NCBI RefSeq assembly: GCF_030388245.1
Contig: NZ_CP098362.1
Coordinates: forward strand, 248,001-312,000
Length of the DNA: 64,000 nucleotides
From: Paracoccus sp. TOH
GTDB lineage: Bacteria > Pseudomonadota > Alphaproteobacteria > Rhodobacterales > Rhodobacteraceae
Reading direction: 5' to 3'
Every line of letters starts with the position of its first letter. The stretch's first letter is position 1. This document shows positions 19,673 to 27,742 of the stretch, one piece after another. Under the pieces are notes generated by a model. The model was given only the letters and a program-made list of their open reading frames with translations. It searched no databases and was not told the DNA's origin. The position numbers and the translations under genes are program-made.

Positions 19673-20614
19673 ATGATCATTGATACCAGCTGCTATCCGA
19701 CCGATCTGGTCGATCTGGCGTGGCAGCACGACGGCGACCCGTTCAGCGGCGAGCGCCTGATCCAGATGATGGACGGACCCTACACGATCAACGGCAAGCC
19801 GCGCCGGGTCGACAAGGCCTTCATCCAGCCGCCGCAGGGCAACACCATCTACACCTGGACCGATGGCGCGCTTTCCGGGCGCGAATCCATCGACGCCTAC
19901 ATGGCCTATACGCTGAAGATGGTTCAGAAATACCCGGACCGCTTCATCGGCTGCTTCGTCTACAATCCGCGCTGCGGGGTGCAGAACGGCGTCGAGGCCA
20001 TCGAACGCTATGTGACAGAGCATGGCTTCAAGATGGTGCAGTTCCAGGCGAACATGCACGCCTATCGCCCCGACCGCGCCAAGGACTGGCTGCGTCCGGC
20101 GCTGGACAAATGCGCGGAGCTCGGCGTGCTGGTGAAGGTCCATACCGGCGACGGGCCCTATTCCATCCCGTCGGAATGGATCCCGCTGATCAAGGAATAT
20201 CCGCAGATCAATTTCATCATGGCGCATTTCGGTGTCCAGACCGGCGGCGTCTACACCTTCGAGCCGTTCCAATGGGCGATGGAGCTGCCGAACGTCTATT
20301 GCGAAAGCGGCTGGTGCCTGCAGTCGCGCATCGTCGAATTCGCCAAGGACCTGCCGACGCACAAGATCCTTTATGGTTCGGACACGCCGCCGAACGAGCC
20401 GGGCATGTGGCTGAACCTGCTTGAGGTGCTGTGCCACGAACCGCCGCAGGGCATGAATCTCAGCGAGGAGGTGCTGGAGGATTACCTGGGCAACAACCTG
20501 GCGCGGATGATCGGGATCGAGCCGACGCCGCATCCCGCGACCTATGAGGAGGCGGTGGCCGAGCTGGACCGCCACGGCATCGAGAACAAGCACTACCTCG
20601 CCACGCTCGTCTGA
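19673..20614 (+). CDS. ACMSD-like amidohydrolase with a degenerate metal site (paralogue 1)
   Basis: 313-residue amidohydrolase_2 family (ACMSD-type TIM barrel) protein. It starts MIIDTSCYPTDLV, so the first-strand HxH metal motif is replaced by S-x-Y. The later landmarks remain: VKVHTGDGPYS (His), FIMAHFGVQTGG (His) and LYGSDTPPNEPG (Asp). It is by eye about 60% identical to the next gene, which keeps the HxH. Such enzymes decarboxylate or hydrolyse ring acids. The loss of HxH suggests a non-catalytic partner in a heteromer, or a changed metal site. First gene of an operon with a strong RBS, 18 bp before its paralogue. Confidence 0.82.
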   Translation: MIIDTSCYPTDLVDLAWQHDGDPFSGERLIQMMDGPYTINGKPRRVDKAFIQPPQGNTIYTWTDGALSGRESIDAYMAYTLKMVQKYPDRFIGCFVYNPRCGVQNGVEAIERYVTEHGFKMVQFQANMHAYRPDRAKDWLRPALDKCAELGVLVKVHTGDGPYSIPSEWIPLIKEYPQINFIMAHFGVQTGGVYTFEPFQWAMELPNVYCESGWCLQSRIVEFAKDLPTHKILYGSDTPPNEPGMWLNLLEVLCHEPPQGMNLSEEVLEDYLGNNLARMIGIEPTPHPATYEEAVAELDRHGIENKHYLATLV

Positions 20615-20631
20615 AAGACCGGAGAAGAACA

Positions 20632-21537
20632 ATGATCATCGACACCCACCTGCATCCCACCAATCTGGTGGACGAGGCATGGCGGCATACGGGCGAGCCC
20701 TTTACCGGCGAACGCATGCTGAAGCTGATGGACGGCCCCTATATGATCAACGGCAAGCCGCGCCGGATCGACATGGGCTTCATCCAGCCGCCGCCCGGCA
20801 ATACCGGCTATCGCGATGGCAACCGCCGCGGGCGCGAGGGCATCCGCGACTACATGTCCTATGTCGCCGAACTGTGCCAGAAATACCCCGACCGCTTCAT
20901 CGGCAACTTCAACTTCAACCCGCGCTGGGGGCCGGAGAACGGCGCCGCCGAGCTGGAGTTCCACGTCAAGGAATACGGCTTCAAGATGCTGAAGCTGCAT
21001 TCCAACATGCACGGCTATCGTCCCGACCGCGCGCTGGAATGGCTGCGCCCGGCGATGAAGAAATGCGCCGAGCTGGGCGTGGTGGTGCTGATCCACACCG
21101 GCGACGGGCCCTATTCGATCCCGACGCAGTTCTATCCGATCATCCGCGAATTCCCGATGGTCAACTTCATCATCGGCCATTTCGGCATCCAGACCGGCGG
21201 CAACTATTCCTTCGAGGCCTTCTGGATGGCGATGGATACCCCGAACGTCTATTGCGAATCCGGCTGGTGCTTCCAGTCGCGGATCGTGGAATTCGCCAAG
21301 CAACTGCCGCCGAACAAGATCGTCTTCGGCACCGACTCGCCGCCGAACAACCCCGGCATGTGGCTGCGCGAACTGGAGGTGCTGTGCTCGCCCGAGCCGC
21401 AGGGGATGAACCTGCATGAGGACATCCTGGAAGACTACCTGGGCAACAATATCGCCCGCCTGATCGGTCTCGAGCCGACCAAGCCTCCCAAGGACTTGGC
21501 CGAGGCCGAGAAGCGCCTCAAGGCGACCTACGTCTGA
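20632..21537 (+). CDS. ACMSD-like amidohydrolase, metal site complete (paralogue 2)
   Basis: 301-residue amidohydrolase_2 family protein. IDTHLHPTNLV supplies the first-strand HxH. VLIHTGDGPYS, IIGHFGIQTGG and FGTDSPPNNPG supply the other metal and catalytic His and Asp positions, so a divalent-metal hydrolase or non-oxidative decarboxylase is expected. It arose by tandem duplication with the gene before it. The reaction is unknown: candidates are ring-carboxylate decarboxylation or hydrolysis of a ring lactam within the pathway served by the downstream UbiD. A GC-rich hairpin follows its stop. Confidence 0.82.
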   Translation: MIIDTHLHPTNLVDEAWRHTGEPFTGERMLKLMDGPYMINGKPRRIDMGFIQPPPGNTGYRDGNRRGREGIRDYMSYVAELCQKYPDRFIGNFNFNPRWGPENGAAELEFHVKEYGFKMLKLHSNMHGYRPDRALEWLRPAMKKCAELGVVVLIHTGDGPYSIPTQFYPIIREFPMVNFIIGHFGIQTGGNYSFEAFWMAMDTPNVYCESGWCFQSRIVEFAKQLPPNKIVFGTDSPPNNPGMWLRELEVLCSPEPQGMNLHEDILEDYLGNNIARLIGLEPTKPPKDLAEAEKRLKATYV

Positions 21538-21544
21538 GGACAGG

Positions 21545-21572
21545 GGTGCGGGGTTCCCGGCCCCGCACCTTT
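21545..21572 (+). terminator. Hairpin between the amidohydrolase pair and ubiD
   Basis: GGTGCGGGG and CCCCGCACC form a perfect 9-bp stem around a 10-base loop, followed by TTT. It sits 7 bp after the stop of the second amidohydrolase and 24 bp before the ubiD start. It may attenuate rather than end transcription, giving more of the amidohydrolases than of UbiD. Confidence 0.55.
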
Positions 21573-21595
21573 CCCCGAACCGAACGGACAAGAGC

Positions 21596-22960
21596 ATGCG
21601 TCAGGATTTTCAAGATTTTGCCCGCGACTACCGCGCCCGCTTTCCGCAGGACGTGCTGCATGTCCCGGCCCCTCTGGGCTGCGGGCAGGACGTGACGGCG
21701 CTGGTCGAGGATCTGGCCCGGCAGGGCCGCGCCCCGATGCTGTCTTTCGACAGCGTGCCGGGCTGCGCCTACCCGCTGGTGACGAACGTCTTCGCCTCGC
21801 GCGACCGCATCGCCCGGATCATGGGCACGGATCTGGCGAACCTGCATGCCGAATACCAGCGCCGCGCCAATGCGCCGATCCCGCCTGTCCCGGTCGACAG
21901 CGGCCCGGTGACCGAGGTGGTGGCCGAAGGCGATGCCGTCGATCTGGAGCAGATCCCGATGATCCGGCATTTCGACAGCGACCGCGGCGCCTATGTCACC
22001 AATGCCATCATCGTCGCCGAAGACCCCGAGACCGGGGTGGCGAACCTGAGCTATCACCGCTCCATGCGCCATGCCCGCAATGCGCTGGCGACCAGCCTGC
22101 ATTCGCGCGGTCATCTGTGGCGCATGTATCAGACCGCGCGCGAGGCCGGCCGGCCGCTGCCCGTGGCCATGGTCATCGGCGCGCATCCGCTGTTCATGAT
22201 GGCCGCCTCGGCCCGCGTGGCCTTCGGCACCGATGAGCGTGCCATCGCCGGCGCGCTGATGGGCGAGGCCTTGCAGGTCGTGCGGACGCCCCGCCATGGC
22301 ATCGGCGTGCCCGCCGCGGCCGAATTCGTGCTGGAGGGCGAACTGGACCCCGAGGCGCATGTGGCCGAAGGCCCCTTCGGCGAGTTCTCGGGCTACAGTT
22401 CGGACCGCTCGACCAACACGCTGTTCCATGTCCAGACGGTGCTGCGCAAGCGCGACCCCTGGCTGGTCGACGTGGTCGGCGGCGCCACCGACGAACACCT
22501 GAACCTGGCCCGCCTGCCGCGCGAGGCCGAGATGTTCGAGAAGATCAAGGCCCGCTTCCCGGCGGTGACGCGGCTGCATTACCCAACCTCGGGCACGCAT
22601 TTCCACGCCTATGTCGCCTTGAGGCAAAGCCGCCCGGGCGAGGCGCGGCAGGTCATGCTGGGTCTGCTGGGCTGGGATCCCTATCTCAAGACCGTGATCG
22701 CGGTCGATGAGGACGTGGACGTGGCGCAGGACAGCCAGGTGCTTTGGGCGCTGGCCACGCATTTCCAGCCGCATCGCGACATGTTCAGCATCGACGGCCT
22801 GCCCGGCAGCCCGCTGGACCCGTCCTCGACCGCCGACGGCACCACCTCGCGGCTGGCGCTGGACGCGACGCGGGGGCCGGATTTCCATGGCATCCGCGCC
22901 ACCCTGTCGCCCGAGGCGCGGGCGCGGGCGGCGGCGATCCTTTCGGGGGCGCAGCCATGA
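21596..22960 (+). CDS. UbiD-family prenylated-FMN decarboxylase
   Basis: 454-residue UbiD-family enzyme that reversibly decarboxylates an unsaturated or aromatic carboxylate using prenylated FMN. Typical landmarks are RQGRAPMLSFDSVPGC near residues 42-57, VAMVIGAHPLFMMAAS, ALMGEALQVV, and the active-site segment AEGPFGEFSGYSSDR carrying the conserved glutamate. Length is in the range of the catabolic UbiDs (vanillate, hydroxybenzoate, pyrrole-carboxylate types); it is not the ubiquinone-pathway enzyme by context. The immediately overlapping UbiX supplies the cofactor. Substrate unknown, probably a heterocyclic carboxylic acid given the permease and deaminase in the same block. Confidence 0.88.
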   Translation: MRQDFQDFARDYRARFPQDVLHVPAPLGCGQDVTALVEDLARQGRAPMLSFDSVPGCAYPLVTNVFASRDRIARIMGTDLANLHAEYQRRANAPIPPVPVDSGPVTEVVAEGDAVDLEQIPMIRHFDSDRGAYVTNAIIVAEDPETGVANLSYHRSMRHARNALATSLHSRGHLWRMYQTAREAGRPLPVAMVIGAHPLFMMAASARVAFGTDERAIAGALMGEALQVVRTPRHGIGVPAAAEFVLEGELDPEAHVAEGPFGEFSGYSSDRSTNTLFHVQTVLRKRDPWLVDVVGGATDEHLNLARLPREAEMFEKIKARFPAVTRLHYPTSGTHFHAYVALRQSRPGEARQVMLGLLGWDPYLKTVIAVDEDVDVAQDSQVLWALATHFQPHRDMFSIDGLPGSPLDPSSTADGTTSRLALDATRGPDFHGIRATLSPEARARAAAILSGAQP

Positions 22961-23553
22961 ACGCCTATGCCATTCCGCGCGGGCCCAGCCGCCCCCGGAT
23001 GGCGGTGGGAATCAGCGGCGCCTCGGGCGTGGTCTATGGGTTGCGCCTGCTGGAGTTGCTGCGCGAACTGGGGGTCGAGACGCATGTCACCGTCAGCCGC
23101 GCCGCGCTGCTGACCATGATGCATGAAACCGACCTGAAGCTTTCGGACATCGAGGCGCGGGCGGATGTGCTTTATCGCTCGGACGACGTGGCGGCCTCGA
23201 TCTCCAGCGGCTCGTTCCGCACCATGGGCATGATCGTCGCGCCCTGCTCGATGAAGACCCTGGCCGAGATCGCGCAGGGCGTCACCTCGGGTCTGATCAG
23301 CCGCGCGGCCGAGGTCACGCTGAAGGAACGCCGCCGGCTGGTGCTGCTGGCGCGCGAGACGCCGCTGGCCGAAAGCCACCTCAAGAACATGCTGGCCGTG
23401 ACGCGCATGGGGGGCATCATCGCGCCACCGGTCCCGGCCTTCTATGCCCGGCCTGCCGGCATCGACGCGATGGTGGACCAGACACTGGGCCGGGTGCTGG
23501 ACCTGTTCGACCTCGATTGCGCCGGCGTGCGGCGCTGGGTCAAGGCGCCCTGA
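22957..23553 (+). CDS. UbiX-type flavin prenyltransferase
   Basis: 198-residue flavoprotein that prenylates reduced FMN to make the UbiD cofactor. Landmarks are GISGASGVVYG near residues 18-28, VTVSRAA, VAPCSMKTLAEIAQG, LLARETPLAESHL, and the C-terminal GGIIAPPVPAFYARP. It overlaps ubiD by 4 bp, so cofactor supply is translationally tied to the apoenzyme. A dedicated copy beside a catabolic UbiD is the arrangement known from vanillate (VdcB-VdcC) and hydroxybenzoate decarboxylase operons. Confidence 0.92.
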   Translation: MNAYAIPRGPSRPRMAVGISGASGVVYGLRLLELLRELGVETHVTVSRAALLTMMHETDLKLSDIEARADVLYRSDDVAASISSGSFRTMGMIVAPCSMKTLAEIAQGVTSGLISRAAEVTLKERRRLVLLARETPLAESHLKNMLAVTRMGGIIAPPVPAFYARPAGIDAMVDQTLGRVLDLFDLDCAGVRRWVKAP

Positions 23554-23583
23554 ATTTTTCAACCTTGGGAGGGTATGAGACCG

Positions 23584-24612
23584 ATGCAGAAGACCATCAA
23601 GGACAAGATCCCCGTCACCGTGCTGACCGGGTTTCTCGGTTCGGGCAAGACCACGCTGCTGAACTACATCCTGCGGGAAAACCACGGCATGAAGATCGCC
23701 GTGATCGAGAACGAATTCGGCGAGATCGGCATCGACGGCGGACTGGTCGTGGGCAGCACCGAGGAAATCTTCGAGATGACCAATGGCTGCGTCTGCTGCG
23801 TGGCCGAGGCGCGCGACGACCTGTTGCGCGTCATCCGCCAGCTTCTGGACCGGCCCGAGCGGCTGGACCATATCATCATCGAGACCAGCGGCCTCGCCGA
23901 TCCCTATCCGATCGCGCAGACCTTCTTCCTGGACGATCCGATCCGGGACGAGACCAATCTGGACGGCGTCATCGCGCTGGTCGATGTCAAGCATGTGCTG
24001 CGCCACCTGGACGACAGCCTGATCGAGGCGCATGACAATCAGGCCGTGGACCAGATCGTCTGCGCCGACCGCATCGTGCTGAACAAGGTCGACCTGGCGT
24101 CCGAGGAGGAGATCGCCGCCGTTTCGGCCCGCGTCACCGGGCTGAACGAGACCGCCGAGCAGGTGCGTTCCAGCTTTGCCCAGATCGACCTCGGGAAGAT
24201 CCTGGGCCTCGCTGCCTTTGACCAGAGCCGCAAGATCGCGGCCGAGGTCGATGCCAGCCACGACCATCACCATCATCAGGCACCCTGGCTGGGCGACGCG
24301 AGCCACGACCACGACGCTTCGGTCGGTTCGGTCGGGATCGAGCTGCAGGGCCACATGGACCCGGCGGCAATGCAGGCCTGGGTCGAGGAGATGCGCGGAC
24401 AGGACCTGAACAACCTGTTCCGCATGAAAGGCATCTTCTCGGTCAAGGGCGACGACTATTGCTATGTGCTGCATGGCGTCCACGACCAGATCGAGTTCCG
24501 GCCGAACCATCCCTGGGCGGACGAGCCGCGTTGCAACAAGATGGTGTTCATCGGCCGTAACCTGGACCGCGTGGCCCTGAAGGAGCGGCTGGCGGCCTGC
24601 ATGGCGGCGTGA
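23584..24612 (+). CDS. CobW/COG0523-family GTPase with histidine-rich linker (metal chaperone)
   Basis: About 342-residue G3E GTPase. Walker A is GFLGSGKTTLLN, the metal-binding CxCC is in NGCVCCV, ETSGLADP follows, and the guanine-specificity motif is NKVD. A CobW C-terminal domain lies after a histidine-rich linker (HDHHHH and SHDHD, about residues 225-250), which should bind zinc or another divalent ion. COG0523 proteins deliver metals to target enzymes; here the amidohydrolases of the same operon are the natural clients. An in-frame ATG at 23575 lies only ~2 bases from the GGGAGGG ribosome site, so the ATG at 23584 is preferred. A terminator follows. Confidence 0.85.
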   Translation: MQKTIKDKIPVTVLTGFLGSGKTTLLNYILRENHGMKIAVIENEFGEIGIDGGLVVGSTEEIFEMTNGCVCCVAEARDDLLRVIRQLLDRPERLDHIIIETSGLADPYPIAQTFFLDDPIRDETNLDGVIALVDVKHVLRHLDDSLIEAHDNQAVDQIVCADRIVLNKVDLASEEEIAAVSARVTGLNETAEQVRSSFAQIDLGKILGLAAFDQSRKIAAEVDASHDHHHHQAPWLGDASHDHDASVGSVGIELQGHMDPAAMQAWVEEMRGQDLNNLFRMKGIFSVKGDDYCYVLHGVHDQIEFRPNHPWADEPRCNKMVFIGRNLDRVALKERLAACMAA

Positions 24613-24638
24613 CCGGGTCACGGCCAACATGAAGCAAT

Positions 24639-24677
24639 GGCGCGGACCTGGGAGGAGACGGGACCGCGCCGTTTTTT
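24639..24677 (+). terminator. Rho-independent terminator after the CobW gene
   Basis: GGCGCGG (24639-24645) pairs with CCGCGCC (24664-24670) and is followed by GTTTTTT. This is the clearest intrinsic terminator of the block. It separates the amidohydrolase-UbiD-UbiX-CobW unit from the permease and deaminase unit, which must therefore have a promoter in the short remaining gap or depend on readthrough. Confidence 0.8.
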
Positions 24678-24734
24678 GTTCGGCCGTCGGCCGGGCGGGG
24701 AGAGGAGACCCGATCAATGAAGGGGGGAGAGAAT

Positions 24735-26090
24735 ATGACAAGCACAGTTCATCCGGTGGATGAGATACTATCGGCGCGCAGGATGATCGCGCTGGCCTTG
24801 CAGCATGTCGCGGTGTCCTATGTGGGCTCGGTCGCGGTGCCGCTGATCATCGCCAATGCCCTGGGCTTTTCGCAGCGCGACACCGTGCTGCTGATCAGCG
24901 CGACATTCTTTTGTTCCGGCCTGGCGACGCTGGTGCAGACGATCGGATTCTGGCGCTTCGGCGTCAGGCTGCCGATCATGAACGGTGTCGCCTTCAGCAG
25001 CGTCTCGGCGATCATTGCCATCGGCACCATGCCGGGCGTCGGCATCGCCGGCATCTGCGGCGCGGTCATGATGGGCGGACTGTTCATCATGGCCATCGCG
25101 CCTCTGGCGGGACGGCTGCGCCGGTTTTTCCCGCCGGTCGTCACCGGCTGCATCATCACCGCCATCGGATTGCAATTGCTGCCGGTCGCCTATCAATGGG
25201 CGGGTGGTGGCCATGGCAGCACCGATTTCGGCGATCCGGCCTTCCTGGCCGTCGCGCTGCTGGTGCTGGCGGTGATCCTGGTGCTGACCCGGCTGGGTAC
25301 GCCGCTTCTGCGCAACCTTTCGGTGCTGATCGGCATGACCGTGGGCGGTCTCGTGGCCTGGGGCCTGGGCATGGGCAGCCTGGCGGCGGTGCACGAGGCG
25401 CCCTGGCTGGTGGTGCCGACGCCCTTCCAGTTCGGCGTGCCGACCTTTGGCTTTCTGCCGTTTCTGACCATCGCCATCGTCATGGTGGTGCAGACGGTCG
25501 AGAGCATGGGGCTGTTCGTGTCGATCGGCGACATGGTCGAGAAAGAGGTGACGCCGGCCGATGTCGCCGATGGCGTGCGGGCGAACGGCTTGGCGAGCTC
25601 GGTCGCCGGGATGTTCGCGGGCTTTCCCTTCATCGCGCATATGGAGAATGTGGGCCTTGTCATCCTGAGCGGCGTTCGCAGCCGCTGGGTGGTGGCGCTT
25701 TGCGGGCTGATCCTGTGCGTGGTGGCCTTCCTGCCGAAGTTCGGCGCGGTGCTGGCTGCGGTGCCGGCCCCGGCGCTGGGAGGCGCGGCCATCGCCATGT
25801 TCGGCATCGTTGCCGCGGCCGGTATCCAGGCGCTGGCCAAGGTCGATTACGTGAACAACGACTACAACATGCTGATCGTCGCGCTGACCATGGGCATCGC
25901 GCTGATCCCGACGCTGTTGCCGACGCTGTTCGGCCAGTTGCCGGAATGGGCGCAGTCGATCCTGCACAGCAGCGTGGTGGTCGCCTGCCTGGTCTCGGTC
26001 ACGCTGAACCTGGTGTTGAACGGCACCGGCGATGGCGATGCGGAAGACACCCATCTTCCCGGCCCGGACGCACGCCGCGCCGAGGCCTGA
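24735..26090 (+). CDS. NCS2-family nucleobase/purine-type cation symporter
   Basis: 451-residue inner-membrane transporter with twelve to fourteen hydrophobic segments. ALQHVAVSYVGSVAVPLI near the N-terminus carries the QH pair of the nucleobase-ascorbate (NCS2/NAT) family. The TM10 motif appears as HMENVGLVILSGVRSR, a variant of the usual N-x-G signature. Family members import uracil, xanthine or urate by proton symport; the variant signature suggests a different heterocycle. The start at 24735 follows GGGGGGAGAG. The cytosine-deaminase-like gene is 61 bp downstream. Confidence 0.88.
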   Translation: MTSTVHPVDEILSARRMIALALQHVAVSYVGSVAVPLIIANALGFSQRDTVLLISATFFCSGLATLVQTIGFWRFGVRLPIMNGVAFSSVSAIIAIGTMPGVGIAGICGAVMMGGLFIMAIAPLAGRLRRFFPPVVTGCIITAIGLQLLPVAYQWAGGGHGSTDFGDPAFLAVALLVLAVILVLTRLGTPLLRNLSVLIGMTVGGLVAWGLGMGSLAAVHEAPWLVVPTPFQFGVPTFGFLPFLTIAIVMVVQTVESMGLFVSIGDMVEKEVTPADVADGVRANGLASSVAGMFAGFPFIAHMENVGLVILSGVRSRWVVALCGLILCVVAFLPKFGAVLAAVPAPALGGAAIAMFGIVAAAGIQALAKVDYVNNDYNMLIVALTMGIALIPTLLPTLFGQLPEWAQSILHSSVVVACLVSVTLNLVLNGTGDGDAEDTHLPGPDARRAEA

Positions 26091-26151
26091 ACCTATCCGC
26101 GGGGCCGCTTGGCCGGCTCCGCGCTTCCGCCGCTTGCACAAGAGGAATACC

Positions 26152-27426
26152 ATGAACCAAATGCGCTCCAATCGCCAGACTCCGCCGCTGTTGATCCGCG
26201 GCGGTTTGATCGTGCCCGAGGACGGCTTGCACGGCCCCGCCGATGTTCTGGTCGGACAGGACGGCCGCATTGCCGCCATCGCCGCCCGCATCGATCCGCC
26301 CGAAGGCGCGCAGCTGGTCGAGGCCGCGGATTGCCTGGTCATGCCGGGTCTGGTCGACATGCACCAGCACCTGGACAAGACGGGCGTGCTGCGGCTGGCG
26401 CCGAATCCATCGGGCACCCTGCAGGGCGCGCGCGACGCCTTTGCGGCCTATGCGCGCCAGGCACCGCCGGGCGATGTCACCGCCCGCGCCAGCCGCACGC
26501 TGGCCCGCTGCCTGTCGCATGGCACCACGGCGATCCGCAGCCATGTGAACGTCGACAAGGACGCCGGCTTTGCCGGGATCGAGGCGCTGGCGCAGCTGCG
26601 TGCCGATTGGGCGGACCGCGTGCGGCTGCAACTGGTCGGCTTCATGACCCCGCATCCAGGGCAGGATCTGGACTGGCTGCGCGCCAATATCGACCGCGCT
26701 GCACAGCTCTCGGACGCCATGGGCGGCACCCCCGCCGTGGCCGAGGATCCCGACCGCTATCTGGACATCATCTTCGACGCCGCCGCGCGCCATGGCCTGC
26801 CGGTGGACCTGCATCTGGACGAGCATCTGGACGCCTCGCGCCAGCTGTTCCCCAAGGTCTTCGACCGGGTGCGGCGCCACGGCATGCAGGGCAGGGTGGT
26901 GCTGAGCCACTGCTCGGTCCTCAGCGCCATGCCGCGCGAGGATTTCCTGCCGATCATGGAACAGATCCTTGCGCTGGACCTCGGCGTGGTAACCTTGCCG
27001 GCGGCGAACCTCTATCTGCAGGGCCGCGAGGCCGCGATGCTGCCACCGCGCGGCCTGACCCGCGTGGCCGAGATGATCCGCGGCGGCGTGGCGATTGCCA
27101 GCGCCTCGGACAATATCGAAGATCCCTTTGTGCCCACTGGCTCGGGCGATCTGCTCGAGATCGCGCGCTGGACGCTGCTGGCCGGGCATCTCAAGGGCAA
27201 CGAGCTGGCGCTGGCCTGGCGCATGATCGAACGGATCCCGGCCCGGCTGATGGGGCTGGACGACCACGGGCTGCGGCCCGGTGCCCGCGCCGACCTGCTG
27301 ATCGCGCGGGCCCCCGACATCCCCGCGCTGGTCGCCGGCGGCACCGAGCATCTGCGGGTGCTGTCCGCTGGCCGGCTGGTGTCGGAAACCGCGCTGTGCC
27401 AGCAGTTCGAGCCCTGCCTGCAATGA
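26152..27426 (+). CDS. Cytosine-deaminase-like amidohydrolase
   Basis: 424-residue metal-dependent hydrolase of the CodA / triazine hydrolase branch (COG0402). The composite beta domain at the ends (LLIRGGLIVPEDGL, GARADLLIARAPD) encloses a TIM barrel. Metal and catalytic residues are visible in DMHQHLDKTG (HxH), DLHLDEHLD (His and Glu), VVLSHCSV (His) and ASASDNIEDPF (Asp). It should deaminate or hydrolyse an exocyclic amino group or ring amide of a heterocycle, plausibly the compound brought in by the NCS2 permease just upstream. The start follows AGAGGAA. Exact substrate unknown. Confidence 0.85.
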   Translation: MNQMRSNRQTPPLLIRGGLIVPEDGLHGPADVLVGQDGRIAAIAARIDPPEGAQLVEAADCLVMPGLVDMHQHLDKTGVLRLAPNPSGTLQGARDAFAAYARQAPPGDVTARASRTLARCLSHGTTAIRSHVNVDKDAGFAGIEALAQLRADWADRVRLQLVGFMTPHPGQDLDWLRANIDRAAQLSDAMGGTPAVAEDPDRYLDIIFDAAARHGLPVDLHLDEHLDASRQLFPKVFDRVRRHGMQGRVVLSHCSVLSAMPREDFLPIMEQILALDLGVVTLPAANLYLQGREAAMLPPRGLTRVAEMIRGGVAIASASDNIEDPFVPTGSGDLLEIARWTLLAGHLKGNELALAWRMIERIPARLMGLDDHGLRPGARADLLIARAPDIPALVAGGTEHLRVLSAGRLVSETALCQQFEPCLQ

Positions 27427-27432
27427 CCGCAT

Positions 27433-27463
27433 GGCGCCCGGGCCCTGGAAGGCTCCGGGCGCC
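27433..27463 (+). terminator. Probable terminator hairpin after the deaminase gene
   Basis: A perfect 9-bp GC-only stem, GGCGCCCGG / CCGGGCGCC, begins 7 bp after the stop codon. No T tract follows, so it would be a weak or Rho-assisted terminator. Confidence 0.45.
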
Positions 27464-27548
27464 GCCCGGAAAGATCCCCTGTCCGGCGCCGCGCGGTCCG
27501 CATCGGCTGGCGACGCTGCGGATGCGCTCCGCGGCCGGCTGCGGACGG

Positions 27549-27571
27549 GCGTTGAACGACGGGTTCAACGC
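27549..27571. repeat. Perfect inverted repeat in the convergent gap
   Basis: GCGTTGAAC-N5-GTTCAACGC, a 9-bp perfect dyad midway between two converging genes. It could be an exonuclease-resistant 3' end, a terminator stem or a protein site. No T tract on either strand. Confidence 0.45.
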
Positions 27572-27742
27572 GGGTGCCGAATGCGTCCCGACCAGGATGC
27601 GGCTGGGGGGCCAGACTAGACCTGGGGCGGCGGGGCGCTGGCCGAGCAGGCGCTTTCGCGGCCCGCAAAATTAACCGGTAGAGCAAAGGAACAAGGGTGA
27701 TCATTCTGTTGGCCGAGTTCTGCGCCAGAGCCCGGGAACAGA

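Larger units (their letters stand above)
27427..27742. other. Intergenic region between convergent deaminase and lysR genes
   Basis: 316 bp without a convincing gene. It holds two perfect hairpins: 27433-27463 (GGCGCCCGG / CCGGGCGCC) and 27549-27571 (GCGTTGAAC / GTTCAACGC). Nothing else recognised. Confidence 0.5.
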
